A stretch of 64,000 nt of DNA from positions 1 to 64,000 of the forward strand of contig JALOAT010000013.1 of the NCBI GenBank assembly GCA_023228645.1. The letters run 5' to 3'. How positions within the stretch are numbered: the stretch's first letter is position 1; each line of letters begins with the position of its first letter. Origin of the DNA: Gammaproteobacteria bacterium. Lineage in GTDB: Bacteria; Pseudomonadota; Gammaproteobacteria; Thiohalomonadales; Thiohalomonadaceae. The notes under the pieces are model-generated. The model had not been told where the DNA came from and ran no database searches. It was given only the letters and a program-made list of their open reading frames with translations. The translations under genes were made by a program, and so were the position numbers. Below, piece after piece: positions 53,214 to 63,010 of the stretch.

Positions 53214-56200
53214 ACGAGCAGCCCCACACAGACCCCGTCCGTCGGCTCGCCGAATGCGAGCTGTTGTTGGCGGCCGCCTTCGATGCCGCCCCGGTGGGCA
53301 TGGGCCATCTCGATCTCGAGGGTCGCTGGTTGCGTGTCAATGCGCATCTTGCCGCCCTGGCGCAGCGCCCTGCCGCGCAATGGACTGGCCGCTCCTGTGA
53401 GGAAATGTGCGCGCCGGAGGATGCCGCGCCCCTGCGTGCCGACTTGGCGCACCTGCTCGAAACCGGCGGTCCGCCCATCGAGCGCGACGTGCGCCTGCGC
53501 AGGGGCGGCGAGTACCGCCTTTGCCACTTTCGTGCAAGCCTGTTTCGCGACAGCGGCGGTGTGCCCCGCTTCATCAACTGCAGCGTGGAAGACATCAGTG
53601 ATTCAGCCCGCGCCGAGGAGACACTGCAGCGTTCAACCGATCTGCTGGACAAGGTGTTCTCGGGCGTCAACGTGCTCTTGGCCTACATGGACCGGGATTT
53701 CAATTTCATCAAGGTCAACCCGGCGTATGCGGCCGCCGACCAACGGGATCCGGAATTTTTCGTGGGCAAAAACCACTTCGCGCTCTACCCCAATCCGGAG
53801 AACGAGGCCATGTTTCGCCTGGTAGTGGAAACCGGCCTTCCGAGCTTCATCACCGAACGGCCGTTCACGTATCCAGCACATCCCGAGTGGGGTACCAAGT
53901 ATTTCGACTGGGTCCTGCGGCCCGTCCGGCGGCCGGACGGCTACGTGGAAGGCCTGGTACTCAGTATCCAGGACGTGACCGAAAAGGTGCAGGTCAAGCA
54001 GGAGTTGCAGGCCACCGCCGCCTATTCCCGCAGCCTCATCGAGGCGAACCTCGATCCCCTGGTGACCATCGGCCGTGACGGGCGCATCACCGACGTGAAT
54101 GCCGCCACCGAGGCGGTAACGGGCCACCCGCGCGACGCGCTGATAGGCACCGATTTCTGCGAGTACTTTACCGACCCCGGCAAGGCCAGGGAGGGCTACC
54201 AGAGAGCCTTCGAGCAGGGTTTCGTGCGTGATTTCCCGCTGGAGATCTGTCATGCGGACGGCCACCTGACCCCGGTGCTCTACAACGCCTCCGTGTACCG
54301 GGACCCCGGCGGCGAGATCGCGGGCGTGCTCGCCGCGGCCCGTGACATCACCCGCTTGCGCGAGGTGGAGGAGGCCATCCGGCAGAGTGAGGCCCGCCTG
54401 CGCCAGGCGCAGCGGCTGACCCACATCGGCAACTGGGAACTGGACCTGGTCAGCGGTGTGCTCTACTGGTCCGACGAAATCTATCGCATCTTCGAGATCG
54501 ACAAGGAGGAGTTCGGAGCCTCGTATCAGGCGTTTCTGGACCTCATCCACCCCGACGACCGCGCTGCCGTCGACGAGGCCTACACCCGCTCAGTGGCGAC
54601 ACGCACGCCGTATTCCATCGACCACCGGCTGCTGTTTCCGGACGGCCGTGTCAAATACGTCCATGAACAATCCGAAACGCTTTATGACGATGCCGGGCGG
54701 CCCCTGTGTTCCATCGGCACGGTTCAGGACATCACGGAACGCAAGCTGGCCGAGGAGGCGCTCCGTGAGGCAAACGCCTATAACCGCCGTCTCATCGAGG
54801 CCAGCCTCGATCCCCTGGTGACCATCGGCCGGGACGGCACCATCACCGACGTGAACGAAGCCACCACGAAGGCCACCGGCCGCTCCCGGGAGCAACTCAT
54901 CGGCACCGATTTCTCCGACTACTTCACCGACCCGGAGCACGCCCGTGCGGGCTATCGCCAGGCCTTCGAGCAAGGCGAAGTGCGGGACTACGCGCTGGAG
55001 ATCCGCCATGCCGACGGCCACACCATCCCGGTGCTGTACAACGCCTCCGTGTATCGGGACGAAGCAGGCGAGGTGGTGGGCGTGTATGCCGCCGCCCGCG
55101 ACATTACCGAGCTGCGGAACGCCGCACGGGCCTTGCGCAAGGCCAATGCCTACAACCGCAGCCTGCTCGAGGCCAGCCTCGACCCGCTGGTGACCATCGA
55201 CCGAAACGGCTGCATCACGGACGTCAACAAGGCGACCGAGGAGGCGACCGGCTTGCCGCGGGAAAAACTCATCGGCACCGATTTCTCGGAGTATTTCACC
55301 CAGCCCGAGAAGGCGCGCGAAGGTTACCGAAAGGCCTTCGAGCGAGGCTACGTACGGGACTACCCCCTCGACCTGCGCCACATCAACGGCCACGCCACGC
55401 CGGTCATTTATAACGCCGCGGTGTATCGCGACGAGAGCGGTGAAGTGAGCGGCGTGTTCGCCGCGGCCCGCGACATCTCGGCACGCCGCAAGGCCGAAGA
55501 GGAGGTAACCCGCCTCAGTCGCCGCAATGCACTGCTGCTGGAGTCGGCGGGCGAGGGCATTTACGGGTTCGATACTGACGGACGCTGTTCCTTCGTCAAT
55601 CCCGCCGGTGCAAAGATGCTCGGCTACGCTCCCGAAGAACTCGTGGGTCGTAATGGCCACGAGGTCTTCCACCATTCCCGTCCCGACGGCCGTCCCTATC
55701 CCGCGTCCGAATGTCCCATCCAGCGCACGTATACGGAAGGCAGGGTGTTCCGCGGTACCGATGAGTACTTCTGGCGGCGCGATGGCAGCGGGTTTCCCAT
55801 CGAATACGTGAGCACGCCCATCCTGGAGGAGGGCAAGGTGCTCGGCGCCGTGGTGGCCTTTCTCGACATCACCGAGCGCAAGCGGGCCGAGCAGGAATTG
55901 CGCACCCTCAACCATGAACTGGATGCACGGGTGAAGGCGCGCACCGCCGAGCTCGAGGCCGCCAACAAGGAACTCGAGAGTTTCAGTTACTCGGTATCGC
56001 ATGATTTGCGTACCCCGCTGCGCGCCATCGACGGCTTCTCCCGGATCCTGCTCACCGATTACGCGGAGCAACTGGATGAAGAAGGGCAGCGCCTGCTGCA
56101 AGTGGTGCGCGAGAACACCGACAGGATGGGCAAGCTCATCGGCGACATTCTGAGTTTTTCCCGCACCGGACGCGCGGAGATGCGCAGGGTCGAGGTCAAC

Positions 56201-56650
56201 ATGACGTCCATGGTGCAGGAGGTCTGGGAAGAGGTACGCCAGACCGAACCCGAGCGCCGCTACGACTTCCGACTCGCTGCACTGCCCCCTGTATGCGGTG
56301 ACCGCGCCCTGCTGCGACAGGTATTCATCAACCTGCTCAGTAACGCAGTGAAGTTCAGCCGCCCCCGCGAGATCGCCCACATCGAAGTGGACTTCGAGGA
56401 GCACCCCGACGAAATCATCTATTGCGTACGCGACAACGGCGTGGGCTTCGAGATGGCGTATGTCGATCGCCTGTTCGGCGTGTTCCAACGCCTTCATAGC
56501 ACCTCGGAATTCGAGGGCACCGGCATCGGCCTGGCCCTGGTGAAGCGTATCGTGGCCCGCCACGGCGGGCGCATCTGGGCCGACAGCCGGCTAGACGAAG
56601 GGTCTTCTTTCCACGTAGCACTGCCACGCGCGGAGCAATGCGATGAATGA
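53210..56650 (+). CDS. seven-PAS sensor histidine kinase
   Basis: The 1146-aa cytoplasmic kinase has about seven PAS domains in series (roughly 15-130, 145-265, 270-385, 395-515, 521-640, 644-765 and 770-895). Domains 3, 5 and 6 are near-copies, each with ANLDPLVTIG or ASLDPLVTI, ITDVN, LIGTDF and YNASVYRD or YNAAVYRD. The H-box is SYSVSHDLRTPLRAIDGFSRIL near 928, followed by the ATPase domain (NLLSNAVKFSR and GTGIGLALVKRI). This phytochrome-kinase-like SHDLRTPL type differs from the two kinases upstream. It overlaps the next gene by eight bases. Confidence 0.9.
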   Translation: MNEQPHTDPVRRLAECELLLAAAFDAAPVGMGHLDLEGRWLRVNAHLAALAQRPAAQWTGRSCEEMCAPEDAAPLRADLAHLLETGGPPIERDVRLRRGGEYRLCHFRASLFRDSGGVPRFINCSVEDISDSARAEETLQRSTDLLDKVFSGVNVLLAYMDRDFNFIKVNPAYAAADQRDPEFFVGKNHFALYPNPENEAMFRLVVETGLPSFITERPFTYPAHPEWGTKYFDWVLRPVRRPDGYVEGLVLSIQDVTEKVQVKQELQATAAYSRSLIEANLDPLVTIGRDGRITDVNAATEAVTGHPRDALIGTDFCEYFTDPGKAREGYQRAFEQGFVRDFPLEICHADGHLTPVLYNASVYRDPGGEIAGVLAAARDITRLREVEEAIRQSEARLRQAQRLTHIGNWELDLVSGVLYWSDEIYRIFEIDKEEFGASYQAFLDLIHPDDRAAVDEAYTRSVATRTPYSIDHRLLFPDGRVKYVHEQSETLYDDAGRPLCSIGTVQDITERKLAEEALREANAYNRRLIEASLDPLVTIGRDGTITDVNEATTKATGRSREQLIGTDFSDYFTDPEHARAGYRQAFEQGEVRDYALEIRHADGHTIPVLYNASVYRDEAGEVVGVYAAARDITELRNAARALRKANAYNRSLLEASLDPLVTIDRNGCITDVNKATEEATGLPREKLIGTDFSEYFTQPEKAREGYRKAFERGYVRDYPLDLRHINGHATPVIYNAAVYRDESGEVSGVFAAARDISARRKAEEEVTRLSRRNALLLESAGEGIYGFDTDGRCSFVNPAGAKMLGYAPEELVGRNGHEVFHHSRPDGRPYPASECPIQRTYTEGRVFRGTDEYFWRRDGSGFPIEYVSTPILEEGKVLGAVVAFLDITERKRAEQELRTLNHELDARVKARTAELEAANKELESFSYSVSHDLRTPLRAIDGFSRILLTDYAEQLDEEGQRLLQVVRENTDRMGKLIGDILSFSRTGRAEMRRVEVNMTSMVQEVWEEVRQTEPERRYDFRLAALPPVCGDRALLRQVFINLLSNAVKFSRPREIAHIEVDFEEHPDEIIYCVRDNGVGFEMAYVDRLFGVFQRLHSTSEFEGTGIGLALVKRIVARHGGRIWADSRLDEGSSFHVALPRAEQCDE

Positions 56651-57998
56651 TGAATCGACCTTTCTGCGTCACAGCGGGATCGAATGCGTGGGAGACGTCA
56701 CCTGGGGGACCCATTTCTGCCAGTTCTATGAAACCCCGGAGGATCTCACGGATACCCTCGTGCCCTATTTCAAGGCAGGGCTGGAGCAAAACGAATTCTG
56801 CATGTGGATCACCTCCGAACCGCTCGATCACAAGGCCGCTGAGCAGGCGTTACGCAGGGCCATGCCGCACCTCGATGACTATATCGCCAAAGGCGCGCTG
56901 GAGATCATGCCGCACGACGAGTGGTATCTCATCGATGGCGTCTTCGACCAGACCCGTGTCCTCGGAGGTTGGATCCACAAGTTGGAGGCGGCGCTCGCGC
57001 GCGGTTTCGACGGGCTGCGGTTCACGGGCAACACCTTTTGGCTGGAACCCGGCCTTTGGCGGGATTTCTACGACTACGAAGCGACGGTCAACAACATCAT
57101 CGGCCGCTATCGCATGCTGGGCGTGTGCACCTACGCCATTCCCAAGTGTGGCGCCGCCGAGGTCATCGACGTGGTGCAGAATCACCAGTTTTCCGTGATC
57201 AAACGCCAGGGGCAGTGGAGCCTGATCGCCGGTATCGCGGCCAGCTGCGCCCTCGAGGCCGACCGGACCCTGGACCTTCAGCTACAGAAGCGCACCATGG
57301 CCCTGGAAGCTGCGTTGCAGGAATTGCAGAACTTCAGCTACTCGGTTTCCCACGACCTGCGCTCGCCACTGCGCGCCATCGACGGCTATTCCAAGGTCCT
57401 CATGGACAACTACGCCCCCCGACTCGACGCGGAAGGAAAGCGGATCCTTGATGTCATTCGCGACAATACCGCACGCATGGCCAAGATCATCGACGATATC
57501 CTGGACTTTGCGCGGGTCGGGCGCATCCAACTGCAGTACGAGAACATCGACATGGACACCCTGGTCAGGTCGGTGTGGCACGACATCGCACCGGCGGCGG
57601 GCGCCCACGAGGTGCGGACGCACATCGCCCCGCTGCCGCCGGTGCGCGGCGATCGCCTGCTGGTACGCCAAGTGCTGTTCAACCTTCTCAGCAATGCACT
57701 GAAGGCCACGCGTGGCGCGCCAGCCCCGCAAATCGACGTCGGCAGCGGCACCCGCGACGGTGAGATCGTCTATTACATACGTGACAACGGCATGGGCTTC
57801 GAGCCGCGTTTCACGGACCGTCTGTTCGGATTATTCCAGCGCCTGCACAACATCGAGGAGTTTCCGGGCAGCGGCGTGGGGCTTGCCATCGTCAAGCGCA
57901 TCGTGGAGCGGCACGGTGGTCGCGTATGGGCCGAAGGCCATCCAGGTCGCGGCGCGACCTTCTTCTTCAGCCTGCCCGTAGGAGAATCACATGAGTGA
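56643..57998 (+). CDS. MEDS-domain histidine kinase
   Basis: The 451-aa protein has an N-terminal MEDS domain (about 15-185; WGTHFCQFYETPEDLTDTLVPYFKAGLEQNEFCMWI), a sensor fold seen in DcmR-type proteins and many kinases. The kinase core has the H-box SYSVSHDLRSPLRAIDGYSKVL near 228 and the ATPase motifs NLLSNALKATR and GSGVGLAIVKRI. It is highly similar to the C-terminal part of the preceding kinase. The signal sensed is unknown. It overlaps the next receiver gene by eight bases. Confidence 0.9.
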   Translation: MNDESTFLRHSGIECVGDVTWGTHFCQFYETPEDLTDTLVPYFKAGLEQNEFCMWITSEPLDHKAAEQALRRAMPHLDDYIAKGALEIMPHDEWYLIDGVFDQTRVLGGWIHKLEAALARGFDGLRFTGNTFWLEPGLWRDFYDYEATVNNIIGRYRMLGVCTYAIPKCGAAEVIDVVQNHQFSVIKRQGQWSLIAGIAASCALEADRTLDLQLQKRTMALEAALQELQNFSYSVSHDLRSPLRAIDGYSKVLMDNYAPRLDAEGKRILDVIRDNTARMAKIIDDILDFARVGRIQLQYENIDMDTLVRSVWHDIAPAAGAHEVRTHIAPLPPVRGDRLLVRQVLFNLLSNALKATRGAPAPQIDVGSGTRDGEIVYYIRDNGMGFEPRFTDRLFGLFQRLHNIEEFPGSGVGLAIVKRIVERHGGRVWAEGHPGRGATFFFSLPVGESHE

Positions 57999-58437
57999 CC
58001 CCGGGGATATAGAAATACTGCTCGTGGAAGACATGCCTACCGACGCGGAACTCACCATGCGCGCACTGCGCGCCCACAATCTGGCGAACAAACTCTATTG
58101 GGTGAAGGACGGCGCGGAGGCCATCGACTTCCTGTTTTCCCAGGGCCAATACGCCGATCGCCAGATAGGGAGCACCCCCAAGGTGGTCCTGCTCGACCTG
58201 AGGCTTCCCAAACTGGACGGCCTCGAGGTGCTCAGGCGCCTCAAGGCCAATGAACGCACGCGCTGCATACCCGTGGTGGTGCTCACCTCCTCGAAAGAGG
58301 ACCGTGACATCACCGAAAGTTATCGGCTCGGGGTCAACAGTTATATCGCCAAGCCGGTTGAATTCGACGAGTTCGCGCGCACCGTGGCCTCGTTGGGATT
58401 CTATTGGCTGCTCACCAACAAACCACCGGTGCAATGA
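57991..58437 (+). CDS. Rcp1-like single-domain response regulator
   Basis: The 148-aa receiver has ILLVEDMPTDAELTMRAL, the acceptor aspartate in LLDLRLPKLDGLEV near 69 and LTSSKEDRD with a conserved K in IAKPVEF. The extra residues between strands are typical of regulators paired with phytochrome-like kinases (Rcp1 type). There is no output domain. The ATGA overlap links it to the next gene. Confidence 0.92.
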   Translation: MSDPGDIEILLVEDMPTDAELTMRALRAHNLANKLYWVKDGAEAIDFLFSQGQYADRQIGSTPKVVLLDLRLPKLDGLEVLRRLKANERTRCIPVVVLTSSKEDRDITESYRLGVNSYIAKPVEFDEFARTVASLGFYWLLTNKPPVQ

Positions 58438-58997
58438 ACGACGCCAACACAGCACTGAGAATACTACTGCTCGAGGATACGCCCACGGATGCGGCGCTCA
58501 TCGAGCACGAACTGCGCAGCGCAGGCTTCCAGTTCTCCAGCTTGCGGGTGGAAACACGCGGCGATTTCGCCCGCGCCCTGGCGGAATTCATGCCGGACAT
58601 CATCCTGGCGGATTACAAGCTGCCGGCCTTCGACGGGTTCGCCGCGCTGCAGATGGCGCGGGAGCGGTTGCCGGACGTGCCGTTCATTTTCGTCACCGGC
58701 GCCATGGGTGAGGAAGTGGCCATCGAATCCCTGCGGGGCGGTGCCACGGATTACGTGCTGAAAGACCGCCTGTCCAAGCTGACACCCGCGGTGGAACGTG
58801 CCTTGGCCGAGGCACAGGCCCGCCGGCAACGCAGCCTTGCGGAAGACGCGTTGCGCGAACGGGTGGATGAACTGGAGACGCTCAACCGCCTCATGGTCGG
58901 TCGCGAGTTGAAAATGGTCGAGTTGAAAAAAGAAAACGTGCGACTGCACGAAGAGCTGGAGCGGCAGCGCCGGGGGGACAGGGAGGAGGCGGACTGA
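58434..58997 (+). CDS. receiver protein with coiled-coil tail
   Basis: The 187-aa protein has a receiver domain (about 8-125; LLLEDTPTDAALIEHEL, acceptor in ILADYKLPAFDG near 59, the lysine near 108 in VLKDRLSKL) and a charged coiled-coil tail (about 130-185). The tail may link to another protein or kinase. No DNA-binding domain is present. It ends the signal-transduction operon. Confidence 0.9.
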   Translation: MNDANTALRILLLEDTPTDAALIEHELRSAGFQFSSLRVETRGDFARALAEFMPDIILADYKLPAFDGFAALQMARERLPDVPFIFVTGAMGEEVAIESLRGGATDYVLKDRLSKLTPAVERALAEAQARRQRSLAEDALRERVDELETLNRLMVGRELKMVELKKENVRLHEELERQRRGDREEAD

Positions 58998-59026
58998 CCC
59001 GCCGCTGGCGCGGCTACGGACTCGCC

Positions 59027-59046
59027 ATTCCGGCGTAAGCCGGAAT
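59027..59046. repeat. REP-like ATTCCGG palindrome
   Basis: ATTCCGG and CCGGAAT arms flank CGTAAG. This is a copy of the element at 16033, with longer arms. Confidence 0.6.
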
Positions 59047-59116
59047 CCATGTGGCGCTGGCACGCGTGGTGGCGAGAGTGAATCCAGGTGTCTCGTGGTG
59101 CGGAACAGTTGTTCAG

Positions 59117-59135
59117 ACCCCGGTTTCGCCGGGGT
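59117..59135. terminator. hairpin between convergent genes
   Basis: ACCCCGG and CCGGGGT form a seven-base stem with a TTTCG loop, between the receiver gene and the convergent ATPase gene. It lacks a T-run, so termination may be weak. Confidence 0.45.
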
Positions 59136-59197
59136 GACGAAAAGGCACCCGCGTCGGGGATGACGAAAAGGTACTGCGCCAGGTGACGAAAAGGTGC
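59135..59197. repeat. three short direct repeats TGACGAAAAGG
   Basis: TGACGAAAAGG occurs at about 59135, 59161 and 59182, spaced roughly 21 to 26 bases apart in the gap before the ATPase gene end. No other feature explains the 59047-59242 region. Confidence 0.6.
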
Positions 59198-59242
59198 GTC
59201 GCCGTGCCGGCGTCGTTGCGCAGACCAGCCGATTCCGATGTC

Positions 59243-61966
59243 TCAGGCACCGGTGGAGCGGCGGGCTCCGTGCATGTTCAACAGATGCTGCGCCTGCTTC
59301 TCCAGCTCCGCGAGCAGGAACACCATCAATCCGGCCACGACCACGCGCAGCCATTCCGCGGGGCTCAGTGGGGTGGACGCGAACACGCGCTGTAACGGCG
59401 TGGCCTCGGTGTAGGCGAATTGCAATAAGGCGCAGGCGGCAATGGCGCCAAGCACGTAGGGGTTGCCGAACAGGCCCTCCCGCGAGAGCACCGAGTGCAG
59501 GATATGGCGGCTATTGATCAGATAGAACATCTCCGCCAGCACAATCGTGCTCACTGCGATGGTGCGCGCTTTTTCCAAGCTCGCGCCATGGTCGAGTTCC
59601 CAAAGGAACAATCCCAGGGCACCTGCCGCCATCAGCAACGAGACCATCACCACCCGCCAGATAAAGAACCCGGACAGCAGCGGCTCGTGCGGGTCACGGG
59701 GCGGGCGGCCCATCACGTCGTGTTCCGGCGGCTCGAAGGCCAGGGCGAGACCGAGGGTGCTGACGGTGGCCATGTTGATCCACAACACCTGGGCGGGCGT
59801 CAACGGCAGCACCAGTTCGAACAGGATCGCCGCAATCACCACCAGCGCCTCGCCGCCGTTGGTGGGCAGCATGAACAGGATGAATTTGCGGATGTTGTCG
59901 TAGATGCCGCGGCCCTCGCGCACCGCGTTGCCGAGGGTGGCGAAGTTGTCATCGGCAAGCACCATGTCCGCGGCCTCCTTGGCCGCTTCATTGCCCTTCA
60001 GTCCCATGGCGATGCCCACGTCGGCACGCTTGAGTGCCGGCGCATCGTTCACGCCGTCGCCGGTCATGGCCACCACCTGGCCGGCGGCTTGCAAGGCCTC
60101 GACCAGGCGCAGCTTGTGTTCCGGACTGGTACGCGCGAACACATCCACGTGGGGCGCGTAGCGGCGCAGTTCCTGGTCGTCCATGAGCTCGATCTCGGGC
60201 CCGCTCAACGCCGGCTTGTCCACGCCGATGCCCATGCGCGCGCCGATGGCGCGGGCGGTGTCCACGTGATCGCCGGTGATCATCTTCACGCGGATACCCG
60301 CCGCGGCGCACTGGGCCACCGCCTCGATGGCCTCGTCGCGAGGCGGATCGATGATGCCCACCATGCCCATGAGGGTGAAGCCGTCGCGCAGGTGTGAGAA
60401 GCGCACCTCGCGCTGGGAGGCGTCGGTGTTCTTCACGGCGATGGCCAGGATGCGCAGCCCGCGGGCGGCGGCCTCGGTGCCGCGCTGGATCCAGTAGTCC
60501 CGGTCGATGGCCTGGCCCGCGCCCTGCCAGTCGCACATGTCCATGATGCGTTCGGGCGAACCCTTGACGTAAATAAAACCATGACCTTCGTGATCGTGAT
60601 GCAACGTGGCCATGAGGCGGTGCTGGGACTCGAAGGGGATCACGTCGGTGCGCGGCAGCGCTTGACGCTCGGCGTTCGGATCAAGGCCGGCCTTGTAAGC
60701 GAGGGCGAGCAGGGCGCCCTCGGTGGGATCGCCTTCCACGGTCCAACCGCCTTCGCGGTGATACAACTGGGCGTCGTTACACAATACCAGCGCGCGCACG
60801 GCATGCAGGAGTTCCGGCTGTTCCGCCGATACCGGTACATCGTCCAGATGGATCGCACCGTCGGGCGCATAGCCTACGCCACTGACGGTGTACACCCGAT
60901 GGCCCATGACCACCTGCTGCACGGTCATTTCGTTGCGCGTGAGCGTGCCGGTCTTGTCGGAGCAGATCACCGTCACCGAGCCCAGCGCCTCCACGGCGGG
61001 CAGGTGGCGGATGATGGCATTGCGCTGGGCCATGCGCTGCACACCGAGCGCCAGGGTGATGGTCATGATGGCAGGCAGGCCTTCGGGAATGGCGGAGGCC
61101 GTCAGGGCCACGGCCATCATGAACATCTCGCTGGCGGGCTCGCCGCGGACCACCACGCCGATGATGAAGGTAAGCCCCGCCAACAGGATAATGGCCGCGG
61201 CCAGCCAGCGCCCGAAGGTATCAATTTGGCGCAACAGGGGCGTGGTCACTTCCTGCACCTGTTTGAGCATGGCGCCGATACGCCCGAGTTCCGTGCCGGA
61301 CCCCGTTGCCACCACCAAGCCGGTGGCGAGCCCGGAGGAAACCAGCGTGCCCGAATACAACATGCAACGCCGATCGCCAAGGGCGGCGCCGGCCGTTACC
61401 GGCGCGAGGGCCTTTTCCACCACCTCCGATTCGCCGGTCAGGATGGATTCATTGACGCGCAGGGCCTTTTCCGTCACCAGGCGCAGATCGGCCGGCACCT
61501 TGTCACCGGAGGCGAGGACCACCAGGTCACCAACCACCAAGGATTCGGCCGGCAGTTCCATGCGTTCGCCGCCGCGCACCACTACGGCACGCAGGGACAG
61601 CATGCGTCGGATGGCGTCCAGAGCCTGTTCGGCCTTGCCTTCCTGAATGAAGCCGATCACGGCATTGATGAGCACGGCAGCAAGCAGTACGGCGGTGTCG
61701 ATCCAGTGACCCAGGCCCGCAGTGATGATCGCGGCGCTCAGCATCACGTAGATGAGGACGTTGTTGAACTGCTGGAGGAAGCGCAGCCAGGCCGGGCGCC
61801 GGGCCGGGGGAGGGAGGCGATTCGGCCCGAAGCGGGCGAGGCGGGACGCGGCCTCGGCCTGCGATAAGCCGCGGCGGCCGTCCGTTTCCAGTCGCTCGAC
61901 GACCTCATCGGAGGCCAGGGTGTGCCATTCGATGGCGGGTTTCTCTGAAAGCGGGATGTCCGCCAT
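59243..61966 (-). CDS. P2-type cation-transporting ATPase
   Basis: The 907-aa membrane ATPase has the P-type core: TGES, DKTGTLTRNE with the phosphorylated aspartate, the KGSPE nucleotide loop, and TGDGVNDAPALKRADVGIAMG. About ten membrane helices are visible, with IPEGLPAIMTITLALG in the ion path. This resembles Ca2+/Na+-K+-like (P2) bacterial pumps of the HAD-IC type. The ion cannot be fixed without site alignment. The start at 61966 fits a GGAG 11 bases upstream, and an ATG at 61975 is also possible. Confidence 0.93.
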   Translation of the reverse strand: MADIPLSEKPAIEWHTLASDEVVERLETDGRRGLSQAEAASRLARFGPNRLPPPARRPAWLRFLQQFNNVLIYVMLSAAIITAGLGHWIDTAVLLAAVLINAVIGFIQEGKAEQALDAIRRMLSLRAVVVRGGERMELPAESLVVGDLVVLASGDKVPADLRLVTEKALRVNESILTGESEVVEKALAPVTAGAALGDRRCMLYSGTLVSSGLATGLVVATGSGTELGRIGAMLKQVQEVTTPLLRQIDTFGRWLAAAIILLAGLTFIIGVVVRGEPASEMFMMAVALTASAIPEGLPAIMTITLALGVQRMAQRNAIIRHLPAVEALGSVTVICSDKTGTLTRNEMTVQQVVMGHRVYTVSGVGYAPDGAIHLDDVPVSAEQPELLHAVRALVLCNDAQLYHREGGWTVEGDPTEGALLALAYKAGLDPNAERQALPRTDVIPFESQHRLMATLHHDHEGHGFIYVKGSPERIMDMCDWQGAGQAIDRDYWIQRGTEAAARGLRILAIAVKNTDASQREVRFSHLRDGFTLMGMVGIIDPPRDEAIEAVAQCAAAGIRVKMITGDHVDTARAIGARMGIGVDKPALSGPEIELMDDQELRRYAPHVDVFARTSPEHKLRLVEALQAAGQVVAMTGDGVNDAPALKRADVGIAMGLKGNEAAKEAADMVLADDNFATLGNAVREGRGIYDNIRKFILFMLPTNGGEALVVIAAILFELVLPLTPAQVLWINMATVSTLGLALAFEPPEHDVMGRPPRDPHEPLLSGFFIWRVVMVSLLMAAGALGLFLWELDHGASLEKARTIAVSTIVLAEMFYLINSRHILHSVLSREGLFGNPYVLGAIAACALLQFAYTEATPLQRVFASTPLSPAEWLRVVVAGLMVFLLAELEKQAQHLLNMHGARRSTGA

Positions 61967-62047
61967 GGGGCACATTACTCCATCGTGTATGCGTGTACGT
62001 GCGCGGTGCGCGGATTGTATGACCGGAGAGGCAGTCCGGTGACACAT

Positions 62048-62497
62048 GCCGTTCCGCTGGTTGCCTGTTCCAAACCAGGCGTGAGCCGCATGGAACTCTC
62101 GCCAAAACGCTGCGAGCGGTCAGGCGTTTCACGGTCCGGGACCGCGTTTAGATTATCGTCGGCAATTCTCCCCGTCGAACTCTGCGCCGCACGGGGGGAG
62201 CCCGCGTGACTGGCGGGTAAAAATGCTAGCCGGCAAAGCAAAGTTCAACAGCGTGCTCGTGGAATGCGCGATGGCCAACAACCCGTGCCATCGACGTGTC
62301 CAAGGGTATTCACGACGTGAAAACGATCCCCTTTCCAAGGGGAACCTCGTGGGCCTGTCGTGGTCTTCCATGACTTTGTTAGTCGCTGCCGACCAAACCA
62401 AGGATTTGGCCACACGGTATCACGCGCCGCGCGACCGCGCGGGTGGTGCCAGGGTCTAGTTTCGAGACAGTTCCTCGAAATCCTACGAGGAGGCCTT
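62048..62497. other. 450-base region without a supported gene
   Basis: Both strands have short frames here, but none has a good ribosome site or a recognisable motif. The last part (62487-62493, GAGGAGG) is the ribosome site of the zinc-finger gene. It probably holds promoters for the divergent ATPase and zinc-finger genes. Confidence 0.55.
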
Positions 62498-62749
62498 ATG
62501 TTCGAACGAGAAGCCGACGAGTTGGATCAGGCCAGCCTGGCGACCATCGAACAGATTGAAATGTCGATCTCGGGAATCCGCGAGAAGTTGCACGGCGAAA
62601 CCGTGGACACCTGCGTGGACTGCGGCCAGCCAATTCCCGAAGAACGCCTGGCCGCTGCCATGCGCAGCGGCATACCGGTGCAGCGCTGTATCCACTGTGC
62701 CGCGTTGGCCGAGCGCAAGGGAACGCTCTACCGCAGGGACGACGATTGA
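62498..62749 (+). CDS. DksA/TraR-family zinc-finger protein
   Basis: The 83-aa protein has a helical N-terminus (EADELDQASLATIEQIEMSISGI) and a C4 zinc finger (CVDCGQPIPEERLAAAMRSGIPVQRCIHC). It is TraR-sized, so it lacks the long coiled coil of DksA. It may act on RNA polymerase without ppGpp or on stress genes. The start has a strong GAGGAGG. Confidence 0.9.
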   Translation: MFEREADELDQASLATIEQIEMSISGIREKLHGETVDTCVDCGQPIPEERLAAAMRSGIPVQRCIHCAALAERKGTLYRRDDD

Positions 62750-62773
62750 GAAAACAACCATGATGGAAGTACG

Positions 62774-62801
62774 GAACCCCGGGCGACCGGGGTTCTTGTT
62801 T
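62774..62801 (+). terminator. terminator after the zinc-finger gene
   Basis: GAACCCCGG and CCGGGGTTC form a nine-base stem with a GCGA loop followed by TTGTTTC. It lies 25 bases after the stop. The rest of the gap to 63010 shows no gene. Confidence 0.85.
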
Positions 62802-63010
62802 CGACTTTCTCACAGCCGAGTGGGCCTCCGTTCGTTCCAGTCCGCGGGTAGGGAGCCCTCGCGGAGCACCTCTCTCCATAGCCCAGACCCTCTCAGGAAA
62901 TCTCTGATTTGAAGGGCGCAGCCTCAACATCGCCGAGCACGTCCGTTGGTTTCGCGAGAAGATAGCGCCCTCGCTCCAACGCACAGCAGACCTCGCGGAG
63001 GAACTCACTG

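Noticed and set aside
62153..62459. Short opposing frames between the ATPase and zinc-finger genes
   Set aside because: No ribosome site, motif or supporting context for either strand.
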